From Bradyrhizobium monzae (lineage in GTDB: Bacteria; Pseudomonadota; Alphaproteobacteria; Rhizobiales; Xanthobacteraceae), in NCBI RefSeq assembly GCF_021458635.1, contig NZ_JAIRDQ010000002.1, positions 372,001 to 436,000 on the forward strand: a stretch of 64,000 nucleotides of DNA, written 5' to 3'. The notes beneath the pieces were generated by a model. It ran no database searches. It saw only the letters and a list, made by a program, of their open reading frames with translations, and had not been told where the DNA came from. Made by a program: the position numbers and the translations under genes. How positions within the stretch are numbered: the stretch's first letter is position 1; each line of letters starts with the position of its first letter. This document shows positions 63,542 through 64,000 of this stretch, one piece after another.

Positions 63542-64000
63542 TCGAGTCCCCCCGCCCCGATTCACGGCTATACCCGCAAATCTACGTGCTCGATGTCCCC
63601 AACAATTCTCCTCCGCGCACCACGTAGGAGAGCTTACATTCTGTCCCACTACAATTCGTTACTTCGTGTTTCCAAGATCATCGTCCCTCATGCTGCCTCC
63701 TTGCAAGAAGAGACGCTTACCGCATTGCCGCATGCAGCCAAGAAAACTTTCCAATGTTGCCAGGGAGCATCATTCTCTCCGCCTGTTCGGAACAATCCTG
63801 CAGCACAACCGTCTCGGGTACGAATTCCCGTCGTCGCTCCGCAGTCGGAGGAACGTCGAGTCGCGCGCTTGGAGATGCGCCTGGCCAGACGCAGATAGCT
63901 CTGGCATCGTTACATGCCCACGCACTTAGCCAACTCGACCGGCGCGGCCATACGGTGATACCAGTCAACACGGTAAGGCATGCTGCCGTATTCACGGCGG
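63542..64000. other. Upstream region of cpaC, no gene recognised
   Basis: The usual upstream neighbour cpaB is not seen. Short open frames on both strands (for example 63717-63995 minus) show no family likeness. The region probably holds the cpaC promoter. Confidence 0.5.

Noticed and set aside
63717..63995. 92-codon minus-strand frame upstream of cpaC, considered as cpaB or a pilin
   Set aside because: It has no SAF domain, no prepilin motif and no membrane helix of the right kind.

Overview
The window reads as chromosomal DNA of a high-GC alphaproteobacterium, most likely Bradyrhizobium or a close relative. The reasons are the mix of TRAP and ABC uptake systems, TakP-like binding proteins, a PdhS-type kinase behind a TTAA-N7-TTAA motif, a rhizobial-type rhamnose locus, DUF6894 proteins and Tad/Cpa pilus genes. 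This is inferred from gene content; no species can be named from the sequence alone.

Region 1 (1-16.3 kb) is housekeeping and uptake: TRAP permease subunits (dctQ cut by the window edge, dctM), an exported M20 peptidase, a convergent two-component pair, two paralogous TakP-like binding proteins each with its own terminator, an Mrp/ApbC ATPase, a VOC protein, a 3-hydroxyisobutyrate-type dehydrogenase, an NhaD-like antiporter, a PdhS-like kinase, a DUF1289 protein, a retropepsin-like protease, a frameshifted porin relic and dusA.

Region 2 (16.4-28.1 kb) is an amide-utilisation locus. Nine minus-strand genes encode amidase, formamidase, a urea/amide-type ABC importer (binding protein, two permeases, two ATPases), an SDR and a second amidase. 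They are divergent from amiC-amiR. The 410-bp gap between holds a minus-strand promoter candidate, a strong terminator inside the leader and a long palindrome, which fits control by AmiR antitermination.

Region 3 (28.3-38.4 kb) is a divergent catabolic island: ROK regulator, glucosamine-6-phosphate deaminase, gamma-glutamyltransferase, fused GsiA-like double ATPase and Gfo/Idh oxidoreductase on the minus strand; peptide-type binding protein and two permeases on the plus strand. Together they could import and dismantle an amino-sugar or gamma-glutamyl conjugate. Relics of a HlyD adaptor and a LuxR regulator follow.

Region 4 (38.9-49.5 kb) is a rhamnose locus: rhaI and rhaD divergent from a DeoR regulator, ABC importer (ATPase, two permeases, binding protein) and kinase. 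A RhaU mutarotase is not seen.

Region 5 (49.5-60.8 kb) is a decayed accessory zone around an intact glmS. It holds relics of an Ig-repeat/phosphoesterase protein, LuxR and LacI regulators and an IS5-type transposase, a duplicated DUF6894/cupin module, two coiled-coil membrane proteins, small ORFs, and a decayed copy of the 3' end of the downstream TPR gene.

Region 6 (60.8-64 kb) holds Tad/Cpa pilus genes on the minus strand: the CpaC/RcpA secretin, a small lipoprotein and a TPR lipoprotein. No tRNA, rRNA or CRISPR array was seen.
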